DNA from: Cocos nucifera
Lineage: Eukaryota > Streptophyta > Magnoliopsida > Arecales > Arecaceae
NCBI GenBank assembly: GCA_006176705.1
Contig: QRFJ01000021.1
Coordinates: forward strand, 1,439,208 to 1,503,207
Direction of reading: 5' to 3'
Length of the DNA: 64,000 bases
The position numbers and the translations under genes are program-made. Positions 12,304-23,475 of this stretch are shown here, one piece after another. The notes beneath the pieces are model-generated. The model did no database searches. It had not been told where the DNA came from and worked only from the letters and a program-made list of their open reading frames with translations. The first letter of the stretch is position 1. Each line of letters begins with the position of its first letter.

Positions 12304-13000
12304 TTGCCGAAGGAAAAAATCTTGTTTTTCAGATTAGGTTCGTTTAGATCTGATTTGATCAAGAGAAATATTTCAAAAATTTTTCTCTTAGATTCAAATT
12401 AGATCTGAGACTCTTCAGATCTGATTTTATTAATCTAATAAAATAAAAATAAAATAAAATAAATTAAATCTAATTTAATTATATCTTATTATGGATAATC
12501 CTATCATCCTGTGATGATCCTGATTTTTGCCTGAGATTCTGGATGTAGCCATGCAAGTGCCTGACCTCTATCAATATCTAATTGGATAGGATCTGAAGAT
12601 CTTCTTCTTCTCAATCTGTGCTCCAAAAATCAGATTTGGATCTGATCTTGAAGGTTTTCAAAATGCCTTTTGAAAATCAACTGTTGTCTCTTGCAGCAGT
12701 GCTGCCTTCTTCCTTTTCCGGTCGCCTTTCTCTTATTTGGATCGCATCAAACTCGAGCCCAAAGCCTCTTGGGCGTGAAGAGGAGAGAGAGAATTAGAGG
12801 GTAGCATGAAGAAGGAGGGAGAAGGGCTATGTGGCATGGGCAAAGAGTAGAAACTCAAAATTTTAGGCGCAGACAGGATTTATATAGACCCTGCTGCGCC
12901 ATGTAGTGTCACATTATCTCGATCATTCATGGCTCTTTATGTAATCAGATCTAAATTTGATTGGTGGGATGACATCATTTGATTCAATCAGATTAGAGTC
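12304..13000 (-). repeat. Copia LTR (minus orientation), cut by the gap
   Basis: Begins TGCCGAAGGAA. Its reverse complement aligns with the last ~700 bp of the LTR at 16392-18706, with shared AATCAGATCTGAGAC, AAATTAGATTTAATT and TCTAGCCATGCA-type stretches in the same order. It is therefore an LTR of the same copia family facing the other way, probably the 3' LTR of the outer minus-strand copia whose body continues at 18707. Confidence 0.75.
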
Positions 13001-14000
13001 NNNNNNNNNNNNNNNNNNNNNNNNNNNNNNNNNNNNNNNNNNNNNNNNNNNNNNNNNNNNNNNNNNNNNNNNNNNNNNNNNNNNNNNNNNNNNNNNNNNN
13101 NNNNNNNNNNNNNNNNNNNNNNNNNNNNNNNNNNNNNNNNNNNNNNNNNNNNNNNNNNNNNNNNNNNNNNNNNNNNNNNNNNNNNNNNNNNNNNNNNNNN
13201 NNNNNNNNNNNNNNNNNNNNNNNNNNNNNNNNNNNNNNNNNNNNNNNNNNNNNNNNNNNNNNNNNNNNNNNNNNNNNNNNNNNNNNNNNNNNNNNNNNNN
13301 NNNNNNNNNNNNNNNNNNNNNNNNNNNNNNNNNNNNNNNNNNNNNNNNNNNNNNNNNNNNNNNNNNNNNNNNNNNNNNNNNNNNNNNNNNNNNNNNNNNN
13401 NNNNNNNNNNNNNNNNNNNNNNNNNNNNNNNNNNNNNNNNNNNNNNNNNNNNNNNNNNNNNNNNNNNNNNNNNNNNNNNNNNNNNNNNNNNNNNNNNNNN
13501 NNNNNNNNNNNNNNNNNNNNNNNNNNNNNNNNNNNNNNNNNNNNNNNNNNNNNNNNNNNNNNNNNNNNNNNNNNNNNNNNNNNNNNNNNNNNNNNNNNNN
13601 NNNNNNNNNNNNNNNNNNNNNNNNNNNNNNNNNNNNNNNNNNNNNNNNNNNNNNNNNNNNNNNNNNNNNNNNNNNNNNNNNNNNNNNNNNNNNNNNNNNN
13701 NNNNNNNNNNNNNNNNNNNNNNNNNNNNNNNNNNNNNNNNNNNNNNNNNNNNNNNNNNNNNNNNNNNNNNNNNNNNNNNNNNNNNNNNNNNNNNNNNNNN
13801 NNNNNNNNNNNNNNNNNNNNNNNNNNNNNNNNNNNNNNNNNNNNNNNNNNNNNNNNNNNNNNNNNNNNNNNNNNNNNNNNNNNNNNNNNNNNNNNNNNNN
13901 NNNNNNNNNNNNNNNNNNNNNNNNNNNNNNNNNNNNNNNNNNNNNNNNNNNNNNNNNNNNNNNNNNNNNNNNNNNNNNNNNNNNNNNNNNNNNNNNNNNN
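13001..14000. other. Scaffold gap (1000 N)
   Basis: Exactly 1000 undetermined bases, so probably a placeholder of nominal length. Its place fits the missing 5' LTR of the plus-strand copia (14001 onward) and the missing 3' half of the minus-strand one. Confidence 0.99.
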
Positions 14001-14779
14001 CTTCAATGGCAAAATGACTAAAGCTCCCTTTTGTTAGGACATGGGGAAAGGGCCACAGATCTCCTTGCCCTAGTACATACTGATGTGTGCGGCCCATTTG
14101 ATGTGCCGGCTAGAGGCAATTTTGTCTACTTCATTACCTTTACCGATGATCTATCTAGGTATGGGTATGTGTATCTTATGAGACATAAAGTCTGAAGCTT
14201 TTGAAAAGTTCAAAGAATTCAGACATGAAGTAGAAAAATAAACTAGAAAACCCATTAAGGTTCTTCGATCAGATCGAGGAGGTGAATACCTTAGTCAAAA
14301 ATTCCTAGACTATCTTAAGCAAAATGGCATAGTCTCTCAATGGACTCCACCAGGAACACCTCAACTCAACGGAAGTTTCAGAATGGAGAAATCGGATTTT
14401 ATTAGATATGGTCCTCATTCTAAATTTTCTTTGGGGACATAGTCTACTAAGAAACCAAGTCTATATCTATTTACTACAAGTTAGAGTTTATTAGAGCTCG
14501 ATTCATAGGATATCCTAAAGAGTATTAGGATACTATTTCTACATTCCAGAAGACCACAATGTGATTGTGAGTCGACATGCCATCTTTCTTGTAGATTCAG
14601 ATTAAGCTTGATGAGAAAGTCTCACAAGGAGCTAAGGACCAATGGAACCAAATCAGGTTGAGCCAATAAGTCCAACACTACCTCCTCCACCTCGTAGATC
14701 GGAAAAGAGTTTTTCGTCCCCCTGAAAGATACTTAGGTATTATTTCAGAGGACAGTAGAGAAAATGTTCCTCATAGGTA

Positions 14780-15500
14780 ATGGTGCTCATGGTGATGATC
14801 CCAAAACCTACAACGAGGCGATATCAGATATCGACTCCTGAGAAATGGTTAGAGGCAATGAAGTCAGAAATTGACTCGATGCACTCAAACCAAGTCTGGA
14901 CCTTGGTAGATCCACCAGAAGGTATAGTACCTATTGGGTGTAAATGGATCTTCAAGAGAAAGATTGGTGCAGATGGAAAATGTGGAGACATTCAAGGCTA
15001 GACTAGTGGCAAAAGGTTATAGTCAACGCGAAGGCATTGACTATCAGGATACCTTTTCCCAGTAGCTATGCTAAAATCCATCCGCACATTGCTTGCTGTT
15101 GCAGCCTATTTCGATTATGAAATATGGCAAATGGACGTGAAAATGGCATTCTTAAATGGATATCTTGAGGAAGATATCTATATGGAACAGCCGCTAGGTT
15201 TCACATCCAGTGATACTGATCACAAGGTTTGCAAGCTGCAAAGGTCCATATATGGACTTAAGCAAGCATCTCGGAGCTGGAACACTCGTTTCAATGATGT
15301 GATCAAAATCGTTTGGTTTCATCAAAAATGAAGAGGAACCATGTGTTTTCAAAAAGGTCAGTGGGAGCGCTGTTGTCTTCCTCGTATTGTACGTGGATGA
15401 CATCCTCCTTATTGGGAATGATATTCCCATGTTGACCATCAGTCAAAATGTGGTTGTCCAAAAGAATTCTCCATGAAAGACCTAGGTGAAGCATCCTTTA
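14780..15500 (+). pseudogene. Copia reverse transcriptase, frameshifted
   Basis: The N-terminal part (14780-15001) reads WLEAMKSEIDSMHSNQVWTL and GCKWIFKRKIGADG. After a frameshift, FKARLVAKGYSQREGIDYQDTFSPVA follows. The block at 15068-15331 has QMDVKMAFLNGYLEEDIYMEQP and SIYGLKQASRSWN. The catalytic LYVDDILL box is at 15387-15410 in yet another frame. All are hallmark copia RT motifs, and the catalytic YVDD is intact. The coding frame is broken at least twice. Confidence 0.9.
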
Positions 15501-15937
15501 TTCTAGGAATTAAGGTCTATAGGGATAGACCGAATAGGATGCTAGGACTTTCACAGAAGATGTACATAGAGGAAGTACTAAAGAGGTTTAGTATGGAAAA
15601 CTCTAAGAGGGGATTAATACCCTTCAGACATGGTATTCATCTTTCCAAGAAGATGTGCCCTAGCACACCTGAGGAAATAGAACGCATGAGCAAGATCCCT
15701 TATGCTTCTGCAATAGGGAGCCTCATGTATGCCATGCTATGTACACGACCTGATATAGCCCATGCTGTGAGTGTCACAAGCAGATATCAGTCAAATCCAG
15801 GTGAAGAACACTGGACTTCTGTGAAATGTATCCTTAAGTACTTGAGAAGAACTAAGGATATGATGTTGGTCTTTGGTAATGGAGAACTCCAAGTCCAGGG
15901 ATACACAGACTCGGATTTTCATGTCCGATATAGATGA
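15473..15937 (+). pseudogene. Copia RT thumb/connection region
   Basis: A 154-codon open stretch starting MKDLGEASFILGIKVYRDR. It continues through LSQKMYIEEVLKRFSMEN and PYASAIGSLMYAMLCTRPDIAHAVSV to ILKYLRRTKDMML, and ends at the TDSDF start of RNase H. The wording is the standard C-terminal RT region of plant copia polyproteins. The frame shifts at the TDSDF motif into the next open stretch. Confidence 0.88.
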
Positions 15938-16340
15938 TCGAAAGTCGACATCTGGAAGTCTGTTTGTGTGCAATGGTGGTGCTGTCAGCTGGAAGAGTTT
16001 CAAGCAAGACTGTGATAGCAGATTCCACCATGGAAGCAAATATATCGCTGCATCAGAAGGCTGCGAAGGAAGGCATTCTGGTACAAGAAGTTTGCTGCAG
16101 AAATTCAGAGTAATGCCATCAGATGCCATTCCTCTATACTGCGACAACAATGGCGCCATAGCCCTTGCTAAGGAGCCGAGGTCTCACCAAAAATCCAAGC
16201 ACATCGAGAGCGGCGATACCACCTCATCCGCGATTACCTCGAGAAGGTTACGTCGAGGTCAAGAGAGTCAACTCCAGATAATGTGCGGCAGACCCACTTA
16301 CAAAGCCGTTGGGCCAGCAGAAGATCGAAGCCCACCTTGA
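15873..16340 (+). pseudogene. Copia RNase H fragment
   Basis: Shows DDRKSTSGSLFVCNGGAVSWKSFKQ, KYIAASEGCEG and CDNNGAIALAKEPRSHQKSKHIE, the usual copia RNase H series. The commonly found TAEAEYIAA is altered to a variant reading GSKYIAA. The acidic start TDSDF is in another frame, so the enzyme is inactive. The polypurine tract and 3' LTR follow within about 50 bp. Confidence 0.85.
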
Positions 16341-16391
16341 GAAGATGGGACTTAGACTTGTAGCCAATTGGCTTTAGGTCAAGTGGGAGAT

Positions 16392-18706
16392 TGTTAGATA
16401 TATGTGCCCTAGAAGCCAGAATTGGCTGACACTTGTAATACACTTCTAGGGGCAAAATTATAATTTTGACTATAAATTAATAAAATGGGTTATTTTCTAT
16501 CACATATGTGTATTTAGTGTCTGTGATACATCCTTTGAGTTAATGGTAATGATAATTCATATTTTCAAGAGTTGAAAATTTAAGACATGAATAATCATTA
16601 TTAACTCATAAAATGCTTCCGACCATAGGATCATCACGAGGATGGTGATTGATCCGGAAGGTTGGTGTACAATCGCTTCTCTTTAGTAGATGAGTCTTGA
16701 GTCTATGGTGTGGAGACACCGGAGCGAGAGTATAGGTACTCGTTAGAGAACGAGGGCACTGAGCGTGACCACCTCGAGTAGTCATTAAGGAAGTCTACCT
16801 TCTCGTCAATGACTGACTCGATGCTGCAGTAGTGTGTCTGGTTCTTTGACCTGAGGTGCATCGGATAGTTCACCTTGAGGGTGTTATAGTTTGACTACAC
16901 CATTAACTCGGTCTCCTAGCCATTCAGGAACCCTGAGGTGTATGTTGGCTATAGCATGTTCATTGTAGGAACTGGATTGCATCAAGATGGAATCTATCTA
17001 CCTCGGTGGTAGATGAGGAGCAGCCCTATGATGATCATGAGAATCAAGTCCATAAGCCCATGGCCATGGCAGAGTGAAATAATAGAAAGAGTTTCTATTT
17101 AAGATTTTCACATTGGACTCGAATCGAATGATTACATCATATGACAGAGAACTAGGGTTTGACGAGTTCACCTTAACCCTAATCTGATCGGGGCTCAAGA
17201 TAGAAGAACTTAATCACACAGGTAGCTGCACCAAGAGGTTCGCATTCAGCTCTGATGGGTTGCCACCATATACTGCTAGGTGTCACTGGTGGATTTTGGG
17301 AGCAATTAGAATGATTTAGATGATCGATCATTCTAGCTGTTCGAATCAGAAGAGTTCTGATCCATCGAAAGGAGTTTCGATGATGTCGATGATAGAGATC
17401 ATGACATATCCCATTACCATATAGAACTGAACCTAACTGGGATCACACAAATAAGGGTTTGGATCTGGATGATCATCAATTGAACTAACTTAGTTCAATT
17501 GATTTGAATTAGATTCAATTAGGTTCAAGGAAATCGTGCTAGCACACGATTGAAGCCTAACGTTCTTCCTTCTGTAATCTTTTTGATTCATCGCAACTGA
17601 GCCAAATTTGATTTGACTCATTTCAATATCTTGAATGGATTTATTTTTATCTGATTAAAATAAGTTGAGGTTAGATTAATTATGAAAATTAAATTCATTC
17701 CTAGTGCAATTGGACTAAGATCAATAGTTGACCCAATTGAGAGAATTGAGGGTCACATGATCATAGAATTTTAGAAAATTCTTTAGAAATTATTTTGTAT
17801 TAATTTTTAGATATGTGATAGGGAACAAGTCATACTTTGGGTGTGAAAAATTTTGTGATTTTTGGAGGTGCCTAGGCCTAAGTTTTGATAGAGTTTGATT
17901 TGGATCAAACTCTTGAGGAAAGAGTCCTAGATGCACATGGACTCTTCCTTATCCTTTCATGCTGCCATCTTCTAGATGAATTTTTAGCATCAAAACTAGA
18001 TGGGATCTGGGGTTTTTTGTGGAGATCAGGTCCAAGAGTCCCAATGGTTGAATTCACATAAGGGTTGTGATTGGTTAAAAAAAGACTTTTTATGATGCAC
18101 ATCTCTATGTATAAGAACTCTTCTCACGAAATTATCTCAACGTAATTTACTTTTTCCACACCCAAAGGCTGCCTTTCCCCTCTGATATCCATGCCCCCTC
18201 TATCCTATCTCTCCCTCTTTTCTACATGTCCTAAAAAGTTTTAGGTACAAATCTGAGTTAAAGATCTAAGATTTTTGGCACAAGATTCAGTATCTACATG
18301 AATGGTATTCGCTGAGACGAATAGGCTGCCCTTCAAGAAGTTAGTTTTGAAGGCTTTTCAAATCAGATCCAGATCTGATTTTTGGAGGAGAGATTCATAA
18401 GGAGAAGATGATCTCAGATCCTTCCTAAGTGGATACTAGTAGAGGCCTAGGCACGTGCATGGCTAGATCTTTCAGAACCTTCAGGAATCAATAGGATCAT
18501 CATAGGATAATTAGATTACCAAATCAGGTACTTAAAATTAAATCTAATTTAATTTTATTTTTAACTTTTAATATCAGATCTCTATGATCAGATTTGAGAA
18601 GTCTCAGATCTGATTAGAATTTTAGAAAAAATTATTTTAAAATATTTCTTTAGATTCAATCAAATCTGAATAATCCTGTGTCGAAAAAATAGATTATTCC
18701 TTCACA
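16392..18706 (+). repeat. 3' LTR of the plus-strand copia element (~2.3 kb)
   Basis: Starts TGTTAGATATATGTGCCC directly after the polypurine tract and ends CTTCACA. Beyond 18706 the sequence is the RT of an inverted copia copy (reverse complement AAGCATCTCGAAGTTGGAATGCTTGA), so this end of the insertion is exact to the base. The TCAAG at 18707-18711 should be one half of its target-site duplication; the other half falls in the gap. The length fits long-LTR copia lineages. Small ORFs here have no recognisable product. Confidence 0.85.
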
Positions 18707-18826
18707 TCAAGCATTCCAACTTCGAGATGCTTGCTTAAGTCTATAGATGAATCTTTGCAGGCAAATCTTTGTGATCACCATCACTGGATGTGAAAACAAA
18801 ATGATTGTTCTATAAATATCTTTCTC

Positions 18827-19430
18827 AAGATATTCATTTATGAACTCTATTATCACATCCATCTACCATATTTCGTGATTGAAATATACTACAATGGCAA
18901 GCAATGTGCGGATGGATGGCCACTGAGAGAAGGTATCCTAATAACCTTTCGCCACTAGCCAAGCCTTGAATGTCTCTACATTCCTATCTGTACCTATCTT
19001 TCTCTTGAAGATTTATTTATATCTAATAGGTACTATACCTTCAGGTGGATCTACCAAGATTCAGATTTGGTTCGAACATATCAAGTCAATCTTTGACTTC
19101 ATTGCCTCTAACCAATTCTCGGAGTTGATATCTGATATCGCCTTGTCATAGGTTCTAGGATCATCACCATGAACCCCATTTTTCATGAGGAATATTTTCT
19201 TTACATCCTCTGAAATAGTACCTAAGTACTTTTTGGAGGATGGGAAATCCTATTTCACCCACAAGGTAGATGACGTAGTGAATTAAGGATCGGCTCAGAG
19301 TAACTGGGTTCCTCAGGTTTTTTGGCTCTTTGCTCTTTGGAGACTTTCTCCTTGAGCCTAATCTATCTTTCGATCCCACCATCTTGAATAAACTATTTTT
19401 CAAGAAAATGGTGTGTCAACCTACAATCAC
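18827..19430 (-). repeat. 604-bp tandem duplication, unit 1
   Basis: Begins AAGATATTCATTTATGAAC and matches 19431-20034 at an exact offset of 604 bp. I saw only two differences (C/T near 19123 within CCAATTCTCGG, and C/G near 19276). The unit covers part of copia RT plus upstream sequence, so the host element now carries this segment twice. Confidence 0.95.
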
Positions 19431-20034
19431 AAGATATTCATTTATGAACTCTATTATCACATCCATCTACCATATTTCGTGATTGAAATATACTACAATG
19501 GCAAGCAATGTGCGGATGGATGGCCACTGAGAGAAGGTATCCTAATAACCTTTCGCCACTAGCCAAGCCTTGAATGTCTCTACATTCCTATCTGTACCTA
19601 TCTTTCTCTTGAAGATTTATTTATATCTAATAGGTACTATACCTTCAGGTGGATCTACCAAGATTCAGATTTGGTTCGAACATATCAAGTCAATCTTTGA
19701 CTTCATTGCCTCTAACCAATTCTTGGAGTTGATATCTGATATCGCCTTGTCATAGGTTCTAGGATCATCACCATGAACCCCATTTTTCATGAGGAATATT
19801 TTCTTTACATCCTCTGAAATAGTACCTAAGTACTTTTTGGAGGATGGGAAATCCTATTTCACCCACAAGGTAGATGAGGTAGTGAATTAAGGATCGGCTC
19901 AGAGTAACTGGGTTCCTCAGGTTTTTTGGCTCTTTGCTCTTTGGAGACTTTCTCCTTGAGCCTAATCTATCTTTCGATCCCACCATCTTGAATAAACTAT
20001 TTTTCAAGAAAATGGTGTGTCAACCTACAATCAC
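19431..20034 (-). repeat. 604-bp tandem duplication, unit 2
   Basis: Second copy of the 604-bp unit. It ends at TACAATCACA, after which the copia body continues with unique sequence (TTATGATCTTCCAG). A short CA/AAGA microhomology at the joint is the only feature seen there. Confidence 0.95.
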
Positions 20035-20879
20035 ATTATGATCTTCCAGAAGATAGAAGTAATATCCTAATAACTCTTTAGGATATCCAATAAATCGAGC
20101 TCTAAGAGGCCTAGACTCTAACTTATCCATCGTCGGACAACCCAAATTTTGAGATAACTCAAACTTGGCTTCTTACCATGCCATATCGCATATGTAGTGA
20201 TAGAAATAGTTTTTGATGGAACCTTATTTAGTAAATAAATGCTGTCATTAAACTATATTCCTAAAGAAACTCAGGAAGATTCATAAAGCTTATCATGGAT
20301 CGGACCATATCTAATAGGGTCTGATTTCTCCATTCTAAAAATCCATTAAGTTGAGGCATTCCAAATGAAGTCCATTATGAGACTATGCCATTGTCCTTGA
20401 GATAGTTCAGAATTTTTTAACTTAGGTATTCACCTCCTCAATCTAATCAAAGAATCTTAATAGACTTTCTGATTTGCTTTTCTACTTCGTGTCTGAACTC
20501 TTCAAACTTTTTAAAGACTTCAGACTTATGTCACATCAAGTACACATACCATACCAAGATAAATTATCAGTAAAGATAATAAAGTAGTCATAATTGCCTC
20601 TAGCTGGCACATCGAATAGACCGCACACATCTATATGTACCAGGGCAAGTAAGTCTGTGGCCCTTTTTCCATGTCCTACAAAAGAAAGCTTGGTTATTTG
20701 GTCTTGAAGGCATTATTCACAAATCGGATATGACTCGAAAGTCAACGGATCCATTAGTTCGGATTTCTCTAATTTGTTAATCCTATCTTTAGCCATACGA
20801 TCTAGCTTTAAGGTGCCCTAGATCCTTCATTAATACTATCTCTAGATCATTTTGATCCTATAACATTCATGTTTTGCTC

Positions 20880-21660
20880 GACAGACTCAATGACGAGCAT
20901 TCCTTTAGAAGATCCTTCTTCCTACTAGTTCTTCAGGTTGGCCAGGTACCTAAGGCAGTTTCACTTCTAATGACCATCGGAGTTGCAATGAAAATACTTT
21001 TTCTTCTCCATGGTCTTCTTCTTGGGCTCATCCTTTTTTTTCTCTATTTTCTACTTTTTTGCATACTTTTTCTTCTTTCCAAAAGACTTTCTTTTAGAAG
21101 AAGTCTGTCCGATAGCCAGAACTGAGTCCTTTGAACTCTTTAAAATTTGCTCAACAGTAACCAATATATTCATTAACTCGGCCAAGGTGCACTGGAGCTT
21201 ATTCATATGGAAGTTCATAATGAACTGCCCATGCAAATCACTCAAGGATTGTAGGATCACATAAATTTACAAATTCTTGTTCATCAAGACATCAAGCTTC
21301 TCAAGCTCTTCTAGATCTTTGATCATTGTCGGGAAATGATCATTGACCGACTGCCCATCATGCATCCGCTGTGCCTTAAATAGTCTTTTGGAGACTTGAT
21401 AATGCATTGCGCGACTCTGATCACCAAATAACTATTGTAGGTACACCAACATTTGGCAAGCAGTCCTAATGCCTTCATGTTGGCACTATAACTCATCTGA
21501 TATTGAGCCCAACATATAGCACTTAGCTTTGTTATCATTGTTAGACCACTTTTCATGAGACGCTCTCTGATCCATGGTCGGACATGCTGGTAAAGTGGGG
21601 TTGGTCCTGGTCCAATACATAGGTTAGCCATTTTGAATCCAAAATAATTTTGATGTTCTT
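20880..21660 (-). pseudogene. Copia gag fragment of the outer minus-strand element
   Basis: On the minus strand a lysine-rich linker (KRKSFGKKKKYAKK, near 21090-21051) leads toward the zinc-knuckle region near 20950. Upstream, 21631-21323 keeps a 102-codon open stretch in the position of the copia gag core (UBN2-like). Its wording is too degraded for a firm domain call; assignment rests on the order relative to integrase and RT. Confidence 0.6.
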
Positions 21661-22384
21661 TAGCCTATCCTTATAAATTAGTCTGATCAACTTGTGGGTA
21701 TCTAGGATTTAGGCTAGGATTTTGATGCAAATATTTTCTAATAGAGAATCAAAGTTTCTAGTTAGACTTGTAATTTGACTCAACCAATTTATTTAAAAAT
21801 TTTATTTTTAAATAAATTAGGCTCCTACTATTTTCTTGAATTTCTACACTTTCTTGGCAGAGATGCGAAAATATCTACGATCATTGATTTCTAGTGAATG
21901 GTGCGGTCCCACTGATTGGCTCACCAACTCACCTAATAATTATTAATTATTGGTGTGAAATTTGATTGATGTCAGAATCGATGCTGGAGCCAAAGAAGAT
22001 GAGGTCACCGCTGGTGATCTACAAAACAAGTCTCATCCAGAGTCGAGGGTGGTGGCTCCGACTAGATCCTCTGACGATCAAGTCAGCTCTTTCGGCCAAC
22101 AAAAATGAAATGCTCAAAGAATTTTTAGCAGAGTTTTTAGCAAAAGATGAGAGTTCTAGAGCTTCAGAGAGAAGGCGTATCTAGAGGATCTCTTATATAG
22201 GTGAAGCCTGTAACAAACTGATGGTGACAATCATAACCACCTGGTAGTGGGCCGTTCAGAGCCATGTAAAGTTTGTTATGGAGGGTAGTGTCTATTGTCA
22301 CGATGCATCCATTATCATGATATACAAGTAGTTAAGATTTAATTATTGAAGTTTGGACTAAGCTGCTATCAGTAGCAAGAAAGG

Positions 22385-22710
22385 TTCGACTAGGAGAAGC
22401 CCTTCGGACGATTGGAAGGAATTCGGAGGGAGTTCAATTAATGGAGAAATCCATCTGAAGAGAGAGTTAGTTTGAAGGAGAAGTTCGGAGGAAATTCGGC
22501 TGAAGGAGAAGTCCATCTGAAGGAGAAGTTCGAAGGAAGTTTGACTTAAGGAGAAGTCCGTCTAGAGGAGAAGTTCGACTGAATGAAAAGTTCATCTAGA
22601 GGAGAAGTCCAGAGGAAGTTCGACTAAAGAAGAAGTCCATCTAGAGAAGAAGTCTGGAGAAAGTTTGTCTGAAGGAGAAGTCCGTCTAGAGGGAGTTCAT
22701 CTAAGCAGTC
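22385..22710 (+). repeat. Minisatellite of 17- and 28-bp units in the element leader/LTR
   Basis: About a dozen imperfect units of GGAGAAGTYCRTCTRRA (17 bp) alternate with a 28-bp variant that carries an extra AGGAAGTTCG-like insert. Unit spacing is regular enough to see by eye across 22480-22700. The units differ from each other by 1-4 bases, so this is an old or degenerate array. Confidence 0.8.
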
Positions 22711-23475
22711 CCAAAGATCGGCAGGCATACTAAAGGTCGGTCAACCCAGGGGCAAGCGAAGCGGCGATTGAAGCTCTTTCATGATCAAAAATCCTTATCA
22801 ACTAGGCACTGGTTCGAAGATCGATAGGAGTGGGGTTTATCCCCAATAATTGTCCTTCTACTCTCGAGTTTGAAATTTAAGGAAAGAAAGTACAGAACAG
22901 GTAACTGTCGAAGTTTCAATCCGGATTTAGCGCTAGCAGGATGAGAAGTTTTGGAGTTTATCGCACTGACGCCGAAGCCTTCTTAAATCTGAAGTGATCC
23001 AAAAAGATAAATTTCAAAACTCGCACTGAGATACTGCCATAAGTATGGCATAATTATGATTCTATCGACCACCAGTCGCCTGTCGTAAGGAGTGGGACAT
23101 GCGTCAATTGGAGATCGGCTGGAGGAGCCTTTCCATCATAACCGTTTAAGACTCTGCGGGATATTTAGGTCTGGCACTTTCTCCTGAGGACTCATTCTTC
23201 CTTACACTCTTCTATTTCCTTCTACTATTTTCTTTCTTCTACCTGAGACACTCCGATTCCTTCTTTCAGTTTCTTCACTTGCCTGCATTTTTTCTGTTCA
23301 TTTCCTACCACGCCAATCGTCTCATTGATCTTCCAGACCTAACTAGGTTAGCTTCGAAACCTTACTCTTGATTATTTCTACATCTTTTATATCTCATTCT
23401 TTCTATTTCTTTGTAGCATTTCTATATTTTATTTTCTTCAATTTTTGGGTTTTTCTATATTTGAGTTTGATCCAA

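Larger units (their letters stand above)
14001..16391 (+). mobile_element. Ty1/copia element body (integrase to RNase H), decayed
   Basis: Plus-strand copia order is clear. An integrase fragment at 14001-14400 carries VLRSDRGGEYLS (14256-14295). Reverse transcriptase spans 14800-15500 in broken frames, and RNase H covers 15870-16230. The 5' part is lost in the gap. A polypurine tract, AAGTGGGAGAT, ends at 16391, directly before the LTR. Several frameshifts and stops make it defective. The neighbour at 18707-21965 belongs to the same family in inverted orientation. Confidence 0.9.
18707..21965 (-). mobile_element. Same-family copia element, minus strand (gag to mid-RT)
   Basis: Read from right to left, gag (about 21650 down to 20880), protease/integrase (20880-20036) and reverse transcriptase (20035-18707) appear in order. 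The RT wording (WIDPPEGIVPI-type stretch, FKAWLVAKGY, ASRSWNA) parallels the plus-strand copy at 14900-15290. RT stops at SRSWNA where the plus-strand copia inserted. The 5' LTR expected near 21966 is absent, replaced by another element. It has many stops and no functional frame. Confidence 0.85.

Noticed and set aside
12957..14097. Long ORFs on both strands
   Set aside because: They run through the 1000-N gap; the translation is all undetermined residues.
22385..22710. Regular repeats with spacer-like segments, CRISPR-like at first glance
   Set aside because: Units are 17/28 bp with no unique spacers, in a plant retroelement with no cas genes. It is a minisatellite.
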